From JACMLD01 sp039915085 (GTDB lineage Bacteria; Bacteroidota; Bacteroidia; Chitinophagales; Chitinophagaceae), in assembly GCA_039915085.1 (NCBI GenBank), contig JBDSOC010000074.1, forward strand, positions 1-64,000: DNA of 64,000 bases, in the 5' to 3' direction. The notes beneath the pieces are model-generated. The model made no database searches. It was not told the origin of the DNA and worked only from the letters and a program-made list of their open reading frames with translations. Shown piece after piece: positions 1 to 9,179 of this stretch; the first letter of the stretch is position 1; the number at the start of each line of letters is the position of its first letter. A program made the position numbers and the translations under genes.

Positions 1-1
1 T

Positions 2-562
2 GGATGGGTAGTAAGTGTTACGCCCAGCGGCGGATGGTTGCCGGCTTGTATTGCAGGGCACACCGGTGTTGGTATGAGCCAGCGGCTGCAAAGTTTTGTC
101 CTGGATGCCTCCCTCAATCCTTTTAATGTAATAGAGCCCGGTAAAAGACCACGGGTAACACTTACCCCTACGCTTGCCCTCAAAGATGGCAAGCCATTTT
201 TATGTTTTGGTGTGCAGGGCGGCGATACACAGGATCAAAACCTGCTCCAATTCTTTCTAAATATGACAGAGTTTGGTATGACTGTACAGGAAGCTACTGA
301 AGCAGCTAATTTCAACAGCAATCAGTTGTGGCTATCATTGGGCGGAGAAAAAAATGCTGACAGGCAGCCAAAGCCGGGAAGTATTATGTTACAAAGTGGT
401 ACGCCCGACTGGATTCGTAAAGATTTAAAACAGATGGGTTACACACTTACTTTTGAAGACCGCAGCAGTGGCCCCATTAATGCAATATATATTGACTGGA
501 AGCATGGCAGCCTATGGGGTGGCAGCAGTAACCATGGAGAAGATTATGGAATAGGATGGTAG
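2..562 (+). CDS. Gamma-glutamyltransferase family protein, C-terminal part (cut by window edge)
   Basis: The reading frame is open from base 2 to a TAG at 560-562, so this is the 3' end of a gene that begins outside the window. The visible part (about 186 residues) has the look of the small-subunit region of gamma-glutamyltransferases (GGT superfamily): VSVTPSGGW near the edge, then KRPRVTLTPTLALKDGKP, then GGDTQDQNLLQFFLN. Members are Ntn hydrolases that transfer or hydrolyse gamma-glutamyl groups, typically in the periplasm. The autocatalytic Thr of the family lies upstream and cannot be checked. A TTG at 38 can be read as a start, but homology clearly continues upstream of it. The neighbouring GH26 gene converges on it. 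I am fairly sure of the family and not of the substrate. Confidence 0.85.
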   Translation, partial: GWVVSVTPSGGWLPACIAGHTGVGMSQRLQSFVLDASLNPFNVIEPGKRPRVTLTPTLALKDGKPFLCFGVQGGDTQDQNLLQFFLNMTEFGMTVQEATEAANFNSNQLWLSLGGEKNADRQPKPGSIMLQSGTPDWIRKDLKQMGYTLTFEDRSSGPINAIYIDWKHGSLWGGSSNHGEDYGIGW

Positions 563-643
563 GTTCCGGAGCAATGCCTGTTAGTTAAAAATTGAATAAA
601 CAATTTAATAAACTTTGGGGCACACAGAACAACTGAACCTTTG

Positions 644-1780
644 CTACTTATACATTTTGGGCAGATCTTTTTCAAACCAGGTGTAAGGATCATTATAAAA
701 AAGCATAAAATCCGGGGCACTTAATTGTCCAGGAAAAGGCGCATAGAAATGCGTAGGACTGCGGGTATCATTGCGCCACACCAGTACATAACAAAGTTTT
801 AGCGAAGTCGTTTTCACAGCTTTTAATAATACAGCAGTCCACCACGCCGCATTGGGTATTGATTCAAGGCCTGTTTCTGTAAAAGCAGCGAGCTTATGAT
901 TTTTTTGTGCGCAGGCACTTACTATTTTTAATTTCTGTATGCCCGCGGTAGTATCATATTTGCCGTTGCGGCCAAAATCTGCATAATCATCCATCCCCAG
1001 CAGATCTACCCATTCGTTTCCGGGATAACGGTCAAGATATTCTTCCTCAGAATTAAATTTACAATCCGGTGAAAACGCATAAATGAAATTATGAACCTGC
1101 AGGCTGTCCCTCAAATAAGCAACAGTAAAACGCCAGAGGCTGATAAACTCTTCTTTACTGCAATGCGATCTTCCCCACCAGAACCAGTCGCCATCAAATT
1201 CATGATAAGGCCGGAAGATCATCGGCACCAGTTGTCCGTCATTACCCTTCACGGTTTTAGCAAAGTCTCCTATTATTTTCAGGATACTTTTATATTTTTC
1301 GTGACTGCTTCCACCCGGAATTAAATAGCGCACAGCGGGCACTGAAACAGAATCGTTCCAGTTGAAACCACCCCCGGATAGCGGATTTGAAAAATGCCAG
1401 GCCACTGTTGTTACTCCACCCCTGTTGTAAGTGGCTGCAATACTTTTCTGCAATGACTTTTTTACTTTCCCTATTATACTATCCGGCAGGTTACTATTGG
1501 CCATGCCGCTAAAATCAGCACCTATCACCGCAGGATGGGAACCCGTAACGGATTTTACATCTGAACGATCTTCATCGCCCTGCCAGCCATGCCCATATTC
1601 TGTGGCATGCTGATGTCCAAATAAAATATGTTTACCTGATAAATCATTCAAGTGGTGACACAATGCTTTTGTAGCAGTTGTGGCCTGTTTATCAATTAAA
1701 GCAACCCCGCTTTTTTGTGCAGATAAGAATGACGGGTAAAAAATGCAACAAATTGCAAATAAGGTAACCTGTTGTTTCAT
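644..1780 (-). CDS. GH26 family glycoside hydrolase (beta-mannanase-like), secreted
   Basis: This 378-residue protein begins at ATG 1780. An in-frame TTG six bases upstream is a less likely start. An N-terminal signal peptide (MKQQVTLFAICC... ending near FLSAQ) indicates export. The catalytic domain fills the rest and carries both GH26 signatures: the acid/base Glu in FRPYHEFDGDWFWWG (about residue 194) and the nucleophile Glu in AAFTETGLES (about residue 302). GLFGHQHATEYG-like residues near 54-63 are also typical of GH26. Family members mostly cleave beta-1,4-mannans, and some act on mixed-linkage glucans or xylans, so the substrate is open. No SusC/SusD genes adjoin it. It converges with the gamma-glutamyltransferase gene. 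Confidence 0.9.
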   Translation of the reverse strand: MKQQVTLFAICCIFYPSFLSAQKSGVALIDKQATTATKALCHHLNDLSGKHILFGHQHATEYGHGWQGDEDRSDVKSVTGSHPAVIGADFSGMANSNLPDSIIGKVKKSLQKSIAATYNRGGVTTVAWHFSNPLSGGGFNWNDSVSVPAVRYLIPGGSSHEKYKSILKIIGDFAKTVKGNDGQLVPMIFRPYHEFDGDWFWWGRSHCSKEEFISLWRFTVAYLRDSLQVHNFIYAFSPDCKFNSEEEYLDRYPGNEWVDLLGMDDYADFGRNGKYDTTAGIQKLKIVSACAQKNHKLAAFTETGLESIPNAAWWTAVLLKAVKTTSLKLCYVLVWRNDTRSPTHFYAPFPGQLSAPDFMLFYNDPYTWFEKDLPKMYK

Positions 1781-1923
1781 GTTCAAATTTATATTATACT
1801 AAATTGATATTGTCAGGATACCAGTTTAAAAATATAAGCCAGAGGTATTAAAAAGCCATTAGTCATTGCCCAACCATGTTTGCTGGCATGATTTTTTTGA
1901 ACATATACCCAAAATAAATAATC

Positions 1924-2142
1924 ATGAAAAAACTAAATTTTATTGCCGCGCTGGCGCTAAGTGTTCTGTTTGTTACTGCCTGTGGTAACAATAATGGTGG
2001 CTCATCAACCAGTACCGACAGTTCTGCAACTATAATACCTCCGCCAGATAACAGCAGCGCAACAAATCCTTCTCTTGCGGATACTGCCTATTCAAAGAAT
2101 AATGATACTACCATGATGAAGAAAGATTCCACAAAACATTAG
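1924..2142 (+). CDS. Small lipoprotein, Ser/Thr/Asn-rich
   Basis: A 72-residue protein starts at ATG 1924. It has a short basic N-terminus, a hydrophobic stretch and a lipobox (LFVTAC) placing the lipidated Cys at residue 20. The mature part is low in complexity: Ser, Thr, Asn and Pro, ending in a Lys-rich tail (MMKKDSTKH). No domain is recognisable. Such short lipoproteins are common in Bacteroidota, and function cannot be assigned. It stands alone, pointing toward the convergent desaturase-family gene. Confidence 0.7.
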   Translation: MKKLNFIAALALSVLFVTACGNNNGGSSTSTDSSATIIPPPDNSSATNPSLADTAYSKNNDTTMMKKDSTKH

Positions 2143-2189
2143 TGGTTTATTGGGTAAAAACCACCACATGACACTACAGCCTGAAGGTA

Positions 2190-3326
2190 TTATCGTTTTG
2201 CCCTTTCTTCCATCTTAAGATCACTGTCAAAAGGGCTCTTGGTGAAAGGATAAACCATTTGTTTTAAGTACCCTTTTGGATAATAAGCCTCGTGCAATCC
2301 CGTACCTGCAGGCCATTCTTTGCCTGGTAAATAATAAGTGCCGAATATTTTATCAATAAATGGAAATATGGTAGCGAAATTTTTAGCGTAGTATTTTGGG
2401 TCTTCACAATGATGCCAGTGATGGTACTGCGGCGTAGCAATGATATACTTTAAAAATCCAAAATTAATACGTGTATTGGCGTGAATGAGTACCGCATGTA
2501 TGGCCATAAAAACAATGTATGTATTAAAAGTAATGGTTGAAAAACCAAATACATACAGTGGAATAAATGCCATTGCCCTGGTAACAAAGATGTCTACAAA
2601 ATGGGTACGTGAGCCCGCCAGCCAGTCCATATTTATAGTGGAATGATGCACGGAGTGAAAGCGCCAGAGATAATGGTGGCTATGAAAGAAACGGTGTGCC
2701 CAGTACTGAAATAAATCCGTTACTACGAAAGCAAAAATCAATTCAATTATAAATGGCAGTTGCTGTACCCAAAGGTGCAATCCACCCAATCCTATCCATC
2801 CAAAAAATACTTTGGCCGGTTGCTGGCTGATGGCCCCAAAAAACTGGATGAACAAATGGCTGATAACAAAATATAGCAGATCCGTTCGCCACTCCTCATG
2901 AAATTTACTCTGCTTGAGATTTTTTGGAAATACCATTTCAATAGGAATAAAAATCACCGCCATCAATAAAAGATCAAGCAGCATCCAGTCAAGCCCCAAA
3001 TGCCAGGCGGTTTTATCTACTGCCCTGCCCTGTACATTAAATCCTCCCATAACAATGGTTACCGTGCAAAGCAATAACCCAATTAATGCCCAGTGTTTTC
3101 TTTTACTCAGCAGGAAGCTAAGTAATGCAAAAAAGAAAGATGCAATAATAGTAGCGGTTAATAATATAGCCATTGATTTGCCGGTATACACTTCCCTGAA
3201 TTCAGGTGACGTAAGCCATTCCGGAAACATGAAACAAAAAACAGCCAGGAAAGAAAGCAGGCCCAGGAAAATAGAGATATAGCCACTGATTTTTCCTTCT
3301 CCGAATCTAAATCGTTGTTGGGTCAT
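2190..3326 (-). CDS. Sterol desaturase / fatty acid hydroxylase superfamily membrane protein
   Basis: This 378-residue integral membrane protein starts at ATG 3326. The N-terminal third holds several hydrophobic segments (about residues 17-37, 55-75, 82-96, 115-130). The second half carries the histidine clusters of the fatty acid hydroxylase superfamily: HRFFH at about 211-215, HSVHH at about 224-228 and HHWHH at about 302-306. These ligate a di-iron centre that oxidises lipid C-H bonds. Total length exceeds the minimal family, because of the extra N-terminal membrane segments. Substrate is unknown; sterols are unlikely in this group, and ether lipids, fatty acids, carotenoids or sphingolipids are possible. 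A TAnnTTTG element lies just upstream. Confidence 0.88.
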   Translation of the reverse strand: MTQQRFRFGEGKISGYISIFLGLLSFLAVFCFMFPEWLTSPEFREVYTGKSMAILLTATIIASFFFALLSFLLSKRKHWALIGLLLCTVTIVMGGFNVQGRAVDKTAWHLGLDWMLLDLLLMAVIFIPIEMVFPKNLKQSKFHEEWRTDLLYFVISHLFIQFFGAISQQPAKVFFGWIGLGGLHLWVQQLPFIIELIFAFVVTDLFQYWAHRFFHSHHYLWRFHSVHHSTINMDWLAGSRTHFVDIFVTRAMAFIPLYVFGFSTITFNTYIVFMAIHAVLIHANTRINFGFLKYIIATPQYHHWHHCEDPKYYAKNFATIFPFIDKIFGTYYLPGKEWPAGTGLHEAYYPKGYLKQMVYPFTKSPFDSDLKMEERAKR

Positions 3327-3342
3327 AAAAGGGTTTGTCTGT

Positions 3343-3350
3343 CAAATATA
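3343..3350 (-). promoter_or_regulatory. Candidate -7 element (TATATTTG) for the desaturase-like gene
   Basis: The minus strand reads TATATTTG here, matching the Bacteroidota -7 consensus TAnnTTTG, about 17 nt before the ATG at 3326. No good TTG is found at the usual 19-22 bp distance, so the call rests on one element only. Confidence 0.3.
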
Positions 3351-3469
3351 AAAATCATTCTGCCAAAATGAAAATATAGCGCTGTTGTTTGTGCAAATAA
3401 TCAGCAAATACACTTAAACAGTGGCGAATTGCATTTTAAACGTATTATTGCTTCACTAAATTATAGGAT

Positions 3470-5905
3470 ATGCCAGTAATAATTAATTGCAAACGGCTTG
3501 CTCTTTTATTAATAATTCTTTTTATTGGCTGCAATGCATTTACACAACAGGTACGCCAGGTGGCTTTATTTAATGATAACTGGAAATTTTATAAAGGAGA
3601 TATTACCGGTGCAGATAAAATATCTTTTAACGATAATGCATGGAGGCAAATAAATCTTCCGCACGACTGGAGTATTGAAGGACCTTTTGATGAGCAATGG
3701 GCCAGCGCTACTGCCTACCTGCCCGCTGGCATCGGGTGGTACCGTAAAACATTTGAAGTTCTTCCGGGCATGCGGTCAAAAAATATTTACCTGTATTTTG
3801 ACGGTGTCTATAAAAACAGCGAGGTGTGGATCAACGGGCATTACCTGGGAAAAAGACCCAATGGCTGGACGCCTTTTCAATATGAGCTTACCAAATATTT
3901 GAATAAAACCGGTAAGAACATTATTGCAGTTAAAGCAGATCATACTGAATTTGCAGACTCAAGATGGTATACAGGTTCCGGTATTTACCGCAATGTTTAT
4001 CTTATTGCAAAAGACCCGGTTAGTATTGATTTATGGGGCGTAGGTTTTTCAACTCCCGTAATTACCGGAGAAAAAGCACTGGCAAAAATATTGGTATCGC
4101 TTACCAATAATTCTTACGCCGCTGCTGAAGTAATTATAAAATGCAGGTTACTTAATAATAAAGGAATGCAGGTTGCCCAATCGGAGCAGACAATAAAAAC
4201 TTCTGCAGGAAAAAACAGTAAAGCCAGTATTGATATGACTGTTACAAAACCTGTACGCTGGTCAATAGAGCAGCCTGCATTATATACTTTAAAAACTGAT
4301 GTATATAGTGGCGGGAAAAAAATTGATGATGATGTGCAGGATGTTGGTTTCAGGCAAATAAAATTTGATGCAGACAAAGGATTTTTTCTTAATGGAGAAA
4401 ACCTCAAGATCAAAGGCGTATGTATTCATGATGATGCAGGCGCTTTGGGTGTGGCCGTTCCCCGGGAAGTTTGGGAAAGAAGGTTGCATATTCTGAAGCA
4501 GGGCGGCTGTAATTCAGTACGCATGAGCCACAACCCGCATGCAGATTATTTATACGACCTGTGTGATAGTATGGGATTACTGGTAATGGATGAAGCATTT
4601 GATGAATGGGAGCTGGGAAAAAATAAATGGATAAAAGGCTGGAATGTTGGAAAACCGGGCCAGGATGGTTACCATGAATATTTTAAAGAATGGGCCGATC
4701 GTGATTTGAGAGATATGGTTTTACGAAGCCGCAATCATCCGTCTGTTATTTTATGGAGCATTGGCAATGAAATTGACTATCCCAATGACCCTTACACGCA
4801 TGAAGTATTAAACACCGGAAATAACCCGCAGATATATGGCAAAGGTTTTTTGCCTGATCATCCTCCTGCAAGCCGCATGGGAGAAATCGCCAAACATCTT
4901 GTTCAGGTAGTTAAAGAAAATGACACAACGCGGCCTGTAACAGCAGCATTGGCCGGTGTTGTAATGTCAAATGAAACCACTTTCCCTGATGCACTGGATG
5001 TGGTTGGCTATAACTACCAGGAATTTCGCTATCCCGATGATCATAAAAAATACCCGGGGCGCATTATGTATGGCAGTGAGAATGGCCAGGGATTAAATGC
5101 GTGGACGCCGGTTGCAGACAATGATTATATCTCTGCGCAATATCTCTGGACAGGCATCGATTACCTGGGAGAAGCCCGCCAATGGCCATCCAGAAGTTCG
5201 GAAGCAGGATTGATTGATATGGCAGGATTTAAAAAGGCAGAATATTATTTCAGGCAGAGCTTGTGGACAGACGAACCTATGATTTATGCAGGCACATCTG
5301 CAATAGCTAAAAATAGCAGTAACAGGAGAGGTGGAAGAAATGCTGCACCGGTATGGAACTATAACCAGGGCGATAGCGTACGGGTAAATTGTTTTACAAA
5401 TTGCGATGAAGCAGAATTATTTCTGAATGGACAGTCTCTTGGGAAAATGATAGTAGCAGATACAAAGGAAAAAATACTTTCATGGGTAATTACTTATCAA
5501 CCCGGCGAGTTGCTGGTGAAAGGATATAAAAAAGGCAACGAGGTAACTCATTATACATTAAAAACGGCGGATGAACCTTATGCTATTAAAGCCGTTGCAG
5601 ATAAAAATTCTTTTGATAAAAGCAAAAAACAACTGATCCATATTGAAATTAATATTGCAGATAAAAATGGCACCACTGTGTACAACGCAGAAAATGAAGT
5701 CACCATCAGTATAGAAGGGCCTGCAACATTATTGGGGCTTGAAAGCGGCAGTTCAATAAGTCATGAAGACTATAAGTCCAATAAGCGCAAAACTTTGCAT
5801 GGAAAATTACTGGCTTATATACAATCAATGCAAAAACCAGGAACAATAATTATAAAAATAGCTTCACCAGGATTAAAAGAACAGCTTTTAGAAATTAAAA
5901 ATTAA
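3470..5905 (+). CDS. GH2 family glycoside hydrolase (beta-galactosidase-like), exported
   Basis: An 811-residue enzyme starts at ATG 3470. The N-terminus has a signal sequence with a possible lipobox (LFIGC, Cys 21), so it may be a lipoprotein. Domain order fits GH2: sugar-binding jelly roll (about 30-180), immunoglobulin-like domain (about 185-300), TIM barrel (about 300-600), then a DUF4982-type domain around 640-700 (RVNCFTNCDEAELFLNGQSLG) and a final beta domain. Catalytic residues are visible: acid/base Glu in SIGNEIDYPN (about 434) and nucleophile Glu in YGSENGQG (about 537). It removes beta-linked galactose or related residues from glycans in the periplasm. A CDGSH protein gene follows after 4 bp, implying co-transcription. 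Confidence 0.93.
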   Translation: MPVIINCKRLALLLIILFIGCNAFTQQVRQVALFNDNWKFYKGDITGADKISFNDNAWRQINLPHDWSIEGPFDEQWASATAYLPAGIGWYRKTFEVLPGMRSKNIYLYFDGVYKNSEVWINGHYLGKRPNGWTPFQYELTKYLNKTGKNIIAVKADHTEFADSRWYTGSGIYRNVYLIAKDPVSIDLWGVGFSTPVITGEKALAKILVSLTNNSYAAAEVIIKCRLLNNKGMQVAQSEQTIKTSAGKNSKASIDMTVTKPVRWSIEQPALYTLKTDVYSGGKKIDDDVQDVGFRQIKFDADKGFFLNGENLKIKGVCIHDDAGALGVAVPREVWERRLHILKQGGCNSVRMSHNPHADYLYDLCDSMGLLVMDEAFDEWELGKNKWIKGWNVGKPGQDGYHEYFKEWADRDLRDMVLRSRNHPSVILWSIGNEIDYPNDPYTHEVLNTGNNPQIYGKGFLPDHPPASRMGEIAKHLVQVVKENDTTRPVTAALAGVVMSNETTFPDALDVVGYNYQEFRYPDDHKKYPGRIMYGSENGQGLNAWTPVADNDYISAQYLWTGIDYLGEARQWPSRSSEAGLIDMAGFKKAEYYFRQSLWTDEPMIYAGTSAIAKNSSNRRGGRNAAPVWNYNQGDSVRVNCFTNCDEAELFLNGQSLGKMIVADTKEKILSWVITYQPGELLVKGYKKGNEVTHYTLKTADEPYAIKAVADKNSFDKSKKQLIHIEINIADKNGTTVYNAENEVTISIEGPATLLGLESGSSISHEDYKSNKRKTLHGKLLAYIQSMQKPGTIIIKIASPGLKEQLLEIKN

Positions 5906-5909
5906 TATA

Positions 5910-6131
5910 ATGTCAAAAACAAAAATTACAGTTAACAGCAATGGTTCATTAAGAATAGAAGGTGATTTTGAAGTAGTGGATAAAGCAGGTGCTGTATATA
6001 ATTTACAGGGAAGAGAAATTGTGTCGTTTTGCCGTTGCGGCCTTTCTAAAAACAAACCTTTTTGCGATGGGTCACACAATGGTCATTTTGAACACAATGC
6101 TGTAGCGTTTGATTTACCGCCTAAAAAATAA
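5910..6131 (+). CDS. CDGSH-type iron-sulfur domain protein
   Basis: A 73-residue soluble protein starts at ATG 5910, 4 bp after the GH2 stop. It contains the complete CDGSH signature C-x-C-x2-S-x3-P-x-C-D-G-S-H (CRCGLSKNKPFCDGSH, about residues 41-56). This binds a [2Fe-2S] cluster through three Cys and one His. There is no signal peptide, so it is cytoplasmic. Short one-motif CDGSH proteins are widespread in bacteria, with suspected roles in redox or iron-sulfur homeostasis. The spacing suggests it is in the same transcript as the exported GH2 enzyme, with no obvious functional link. A terminator-like hairpin follows. Confidence 0.92.
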   Translation: MSKTKITVNSNGSLRIEGDFEVVDKAGAVYNLQGREIVSFCRCGLSKNKPFCDGSHNGHFEHNAVAFDLPPKK

Positions 6132-6135
6132 ATTG

Positions 6136-6182
6136 CCGCGTAAGTATTTGCAATGACCATAATGCTGTCTTCGCGGTTTTTT
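6136..6182 (+). terminator. Rho-independent terminator after the GH2-CDGSH pair
   Basis: CCGCG at 6136-6140 pairs with CGCGG at 6172-6176, extended by AAG/CTT with one bulged T, and is followed by six T (6177-6182). The loop is large (about 24 nt), so this is a moderate-strength candidate. Its position directly behind the CDGSH stop supports it. Confidence 0.5.
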
Positions 6183-6379
6183 GTATGTATAACGGATTCT
6201 TTTATGGCCAGAAGCTTTAGCCAGTAATGTTAGAAATGCATTAACTCTATAGAATGTTATTTAGAGTTATGGACAGTGAAAAATAAATTTTTACCCCAAT
6301 TAACCACCACGACTAATATCATCCTGGTAAAAATTTACTGCGCTTAAAATATAATGTATCCTCATCCGTCTATCTTTTT

Positions 6380-6395
6380 ATAACAATATTGTTAT
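6380..6395. promoter_or_regulatory. 16-bp perfect palindrome upstream of the Hsp20 gene
   Basis: ATAACAATATTGTTAT reads the same on both strands and ends 20 bp before the Hsp20 ATG. A second inverted repeat, TAACTCTA / TAGAGTTA, lies at 6242-6249 and 6262-6269 in the same intergenic region. Either could be a binding site for a dimeric regulator. No classical CIRCE element is present. The operator role is inference from position and symmetry. Confidence 0.35.
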
Positions 6396-6415
6396 TCACT
6401 TAAAAAGTAACGAAG

Positions 6416-6814
6416 ATGGACTACAATCAGTCTTATGCCGCAAAAGGCAATCATTACGGAGGCAGGAGCCGGCATCCGCTTTACCGTTCTCAGCAGAGGG
6501 CCGCAGTAAATGTGTACAAAACAGACAGCAGTTATGAAATGCTGTTATTTGCGCCCGGGCGCATCAAAGAACATTTTCACCTGGATGTAAAAGGGAATGA
6601 GTTGATCATTTCTTATACAGCACCTGAAGGATTTGCACGCCCGGACTGGATATTGCGTGAATACAGCCGCGGTGGATTTGAAAGAACATTTACGCTTGAT
6701 GAAAGCGTTGACACAGCAAACATCAGTGCCAGATATGTGGATGGTGTTTTACAGGTGAGTATGCCCATTATTGCTGGAAAAGAAACAGAGAAACAGGAAA
6801 TAGCAATCAGCTGA
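6416..6814 (+). CDS. Hsp20/alpha-crystallin family small heat-shock protein
   Basis: A 132-residue protein starts at ATG 6416. After a Gly/Arg/Tyr-rich N-terminal arm (about 1-28) comes an alpha-crystallin domain (about 29-120) with the characteristic pattern of short beta strands. It ends in the family signature DGVLQVSMPI (about 109-118), equivalent to the usual G-V-L-x-V-x-x-P. Small heat-shock proteins form oligomers that hold unfolding proteins for ATP-dependent chaperones. The gene is monocistronic, bounded by a palindromic upstream region and a strong downstream terminator. Confidence 0.9.
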   Translation: MDYNQSYAAKGNHYGGRSRHPLYRSQQRAAVNVYKTDSSYEMLLFAPGRIKEHFHLDVKGNELIISYTAPEGFARPDWILREYSRGGFERTFTLDESVDTANISARYVDGVLQVSMPIIAGKETEKQEIAIS

Positions 6815-6833
6815 TTGGCTTAAATGTCACATT

Positions 6834-6870
6834 AAAGAGGTGACAGCAATAAATGCTGTTACCTCTTTTT
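6834..6870 (+). terminator. Strong Rho-independent terminator after the Hsp20 gene
   Basis: A 15-bp stem (6834-6848 with 6854-6868, one G-U pair, loop ATAAA) runs into a T tract at 6866-6870. It lies 20 bp after the Hsp20 stop and separates that gene from the ABC exporter. Confidence 0.85.
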
Positions 6871-6966
6871 ATAAATACTACCTTTACCAGGATCATTCCT
6901 GCTTCCTGAACATCATTCCCCTTTTCTTTAAAGTCCTGGCGAAAAAATAAAACATCATAATATATC

Positions 6967-8871
6967 ATGGCCCGCGGAAATAGCTTTAACAGCAACGGAA
7001 AACAAAAGGACGAAACACCGAAAGCAAAAATATCCAAAGAAAATCTGCGGGAAGCGCTGGTGCTTTTTTCTTATCTGAAACCATATAAGAGCAAATTTAT
7101 TTTAAGCCTGGTCTTTATTGCATTGTCTGCATTTACTACCAGCTTGTTTCCATTATTTTTAGGAAAGATGATCGATGCCGCATCTCCGGGTGCAGGCAAT
7201 AATATTATAAGCGGAGGCGGTACAGGCGTACTGAAAGGCTTCAGTCTTAAAAATATTCACTGGAGCCTAAACACTACCCTGTTGCTGATTTTTATACAGC
7301 TTACCATTCAAACTATATTTTCTTACCTGCGTGTGTACCTGCTGACAGAAGTGGGAGAAAAATCATTGGCAGATATGCGGAGGGATGTTTACAGCAAATT
7401 GTTAAGTATGCCCATGTCATTTTTTTCAGAAAAAAGAGTGGGAGAATTAAGTAACCGTATATCCTCAGACTTGTCGCAAATACAGGATGCCATTTCTTTT
7501 ACGCTGGCCGAATTCTTACGTGGTATTTTTACTTTAATCATCGGGCTGGTCTTTATTTTTCTTATAAGTCCCAGGCTGGCCCTGGTAATGCTTTCTGTGG
7601 TACCGGTTATTGCTGTACTGGCGGTAATCTTTGGTAAACGCATTCGCAAAAAAGCACGCAAGGCGCAGGATCAGCTGGCAGAAAGTGGCACCATTGTGCA
7701 GGAAACTTTTCATGGTATTACGGTCGTGAAGGCTTTTACAACAGAATTTTATGAAATTGGCCGGTATATTAAAAGTGTATATGCAGTAGTTGATACAGCC
7801 ATTTCCAATGCACGTTACCGTGGAGCCTTTGTTTCTTTTATGATCTTCAGCGTGTTTGGTGCAATTGCTTTTGTGATTTGGTATGGTGCAGGTTTAATAC
7901 AGTCCGGGCAGCTTAGTGTAGGCCTGCTGGTTATGTTTGTTGTTTTTTCAGGATTTGTAGGCGGCACATTTGCAGGGTTTGCCGATATGTTCAGCCAGTT
8001 GCAAAAAACATTGGGCGCAACGCAAAGTGTAAGAGAAATATTACGCAGCAAGGGAGAAGCCATTGATGCGGGACAAACCATTGTTGAACCCGCATATAAA
8101 CTCAATGGCAATGTTCGTTTTGATCATGTGTCGTTTAGTTATCCTGGTAGAAAAGAAGTACCGGTATTAAAAGAGCTTTCATTGTCAGCATCCAACGGAC
8201 AACAAATTGCTATTGTGGGCCCCAGCGGCGCAGGCAAAACAACCATTGCTGCGTTATTACTGCATTTTTATGAACCGGATGCGGGTAAAGTATTGTTTGA
8301 TGAAAGGCCGGCAGCTATGTTTCCGCTTACACAACTGCGCATGCAAATGGCATTGGTGCCGCAGGAAGTTATTTTATTTGGCGGCAGCATCAGGGAAAAT
8401 ATTGTATATGGAAAACCCGGTGCCACTGAAGCAGAAGTTACAGATGCCGCAAAAAAAGCAAATGCACACGAATTTATTGAACGTTTTCCTGAACAATATG
8501 ATACCATTGTAGGCGAGCGCGGTATTAAATTAAGCGGCGGGCAAAGGCAGCGTGTAGCTATTGCAAGGGCCATCCTGAAAGACCCTGCTATTTTAATATT
8601 GGATGAGGCCACTTCTTCATTAGACAGCGAAAGTGAACAACTGGTGCAGGATGCATTGGAAAATCTGATGAAGGGACGGACCTCTTTTGTAATTGCACAC
8701 CGCCTTTCCACGATACGAAATGCCGATAAAATAATTGTAATTGACCGGGGAACAGTTATTGAATCAGGATCTCACACACAACTTATGAATCACAACGGCC
8801 TTTACCGGAAATTAAATGAAATGCAATTTGATTTTGGAGCAATAACGCAGTCACCTGCAGCAGAACTATGA
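6967..8871 (+). CDS. ABC exporter, fused permease and ATPase (MsbA/LmrA-like half transporter)
   Basis: This 634-residue protein starts at ATG 6967. The N-terminal membrane domain (about 35-345) has six hydrophobic segments of the type 1 exporter fold. The nucleotide-binding domain (about 383-620) has Walker A GPSGAGKT (418-425), Q-loop VPQE (Q466), signature LSGGQ (522-526), Walker B ILILDE (542-547) and H-loop His 578. All key residues are intact, so it should be an active homodimeric exporter of a lipid, drug or peptide. The substrate cannot be read from sequence. It follows the Hsp20 terminator and appears monocistronic. Confidence 0.92.
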   Translation: MARGNSFNSNGKQKDETPKAKISKENLREALVLFSYLKPYKSKFILSLVFIALSAFTTSLFPLFLGKMIDAASPGAGNNIISGGGTGVLKGFSLKNIHWSLNTTLLLIFIQLTIQTIFSYLRVYLLTEVGEKSLADMRRDVYSKLLSMPMSFFSEKRVGELSNRISSDLSQIQDAISFTLAEFLRGIFTLIIGLVFIFLISPRLALVMLSVVPVIAVLAVIFGKRIRKKARKAQDQLAESGTIVQETFHGITVVKAFTTEFYEIGRYIKSVYAVVDTAISNARYRGAFVSFMIFSVFGAIAFVIWYGAGLIQSGQLSVGLLVMFVVFSGFVGGTFAGFADMFSQLQKTLGATQSVREILRSKGEAIDAGQTIVEPAYKLNGNVRFDHVSFSYPGRKEVPVLKELSLSASNGQQIAIVGPSGAGKTTIAALLLHFYEPDAGKVLFDERPAAMFPLTQLRMQMALVPQEVILFGGSIRENIVYGKPGATEAEVTDAAKKANAHEFIERFPEQYDTIVGERGIKLSGGQRQRVAIARAILKDPAILILDEATSSLDSESEQLVQDALENLMKGRTSFVIAHRLSTIRNADKIIVIDRGTVIESGSHTQLMNHNGLYRKLNEMQFDFGAITQSPAAEL

Positions 8872-9179
8872 TATAACCCAAATAGTATTCATTGCACCCA
8901 ACATTAATTTCCCATTAAAAATTGAATGTTGTTTAACCAGGCTGGCGTCATTCATCCTGTTAGTATTCAACAATTTTCTGCTAAGAGCAATATCATTCTT
9001 ATAATTTTCCTAAACTTTATGAACGGTAATCTATGGTCTTTTCATCACTGGCTATAAGTATTATATTCGCGCATATTTTCAAACCTTCCTTACAAACTGT
9101 TTTCCCGGACATTAATCATTTCAGTTTCTGACAATTCCAATTATTCTTGTCAGGGCAACTGGTAACTCCAATACTTAAC
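8872..9179. other. Intergenic stretch with no recognisable gene
   Basis: About 308 bp between the ABC exporter and the outer-membrane receptor. I find no convincing open frame, RNA gene, strong hairpin or full TTG/TAnnTTTG promoter. The nearest promoter-like match is TATATTCG near 9061-9068, one base off consensus and without a -33 partner. Confidence 0.5.

Noticed and set aside
38..562. TTG at 38 as the start of the gamma-glutamyltransferase-like gene
   Set aside because: The frame is open to base 2 and family-like residues (VSVTPSGGW) precede the TTG, so the gene starts outside the window.
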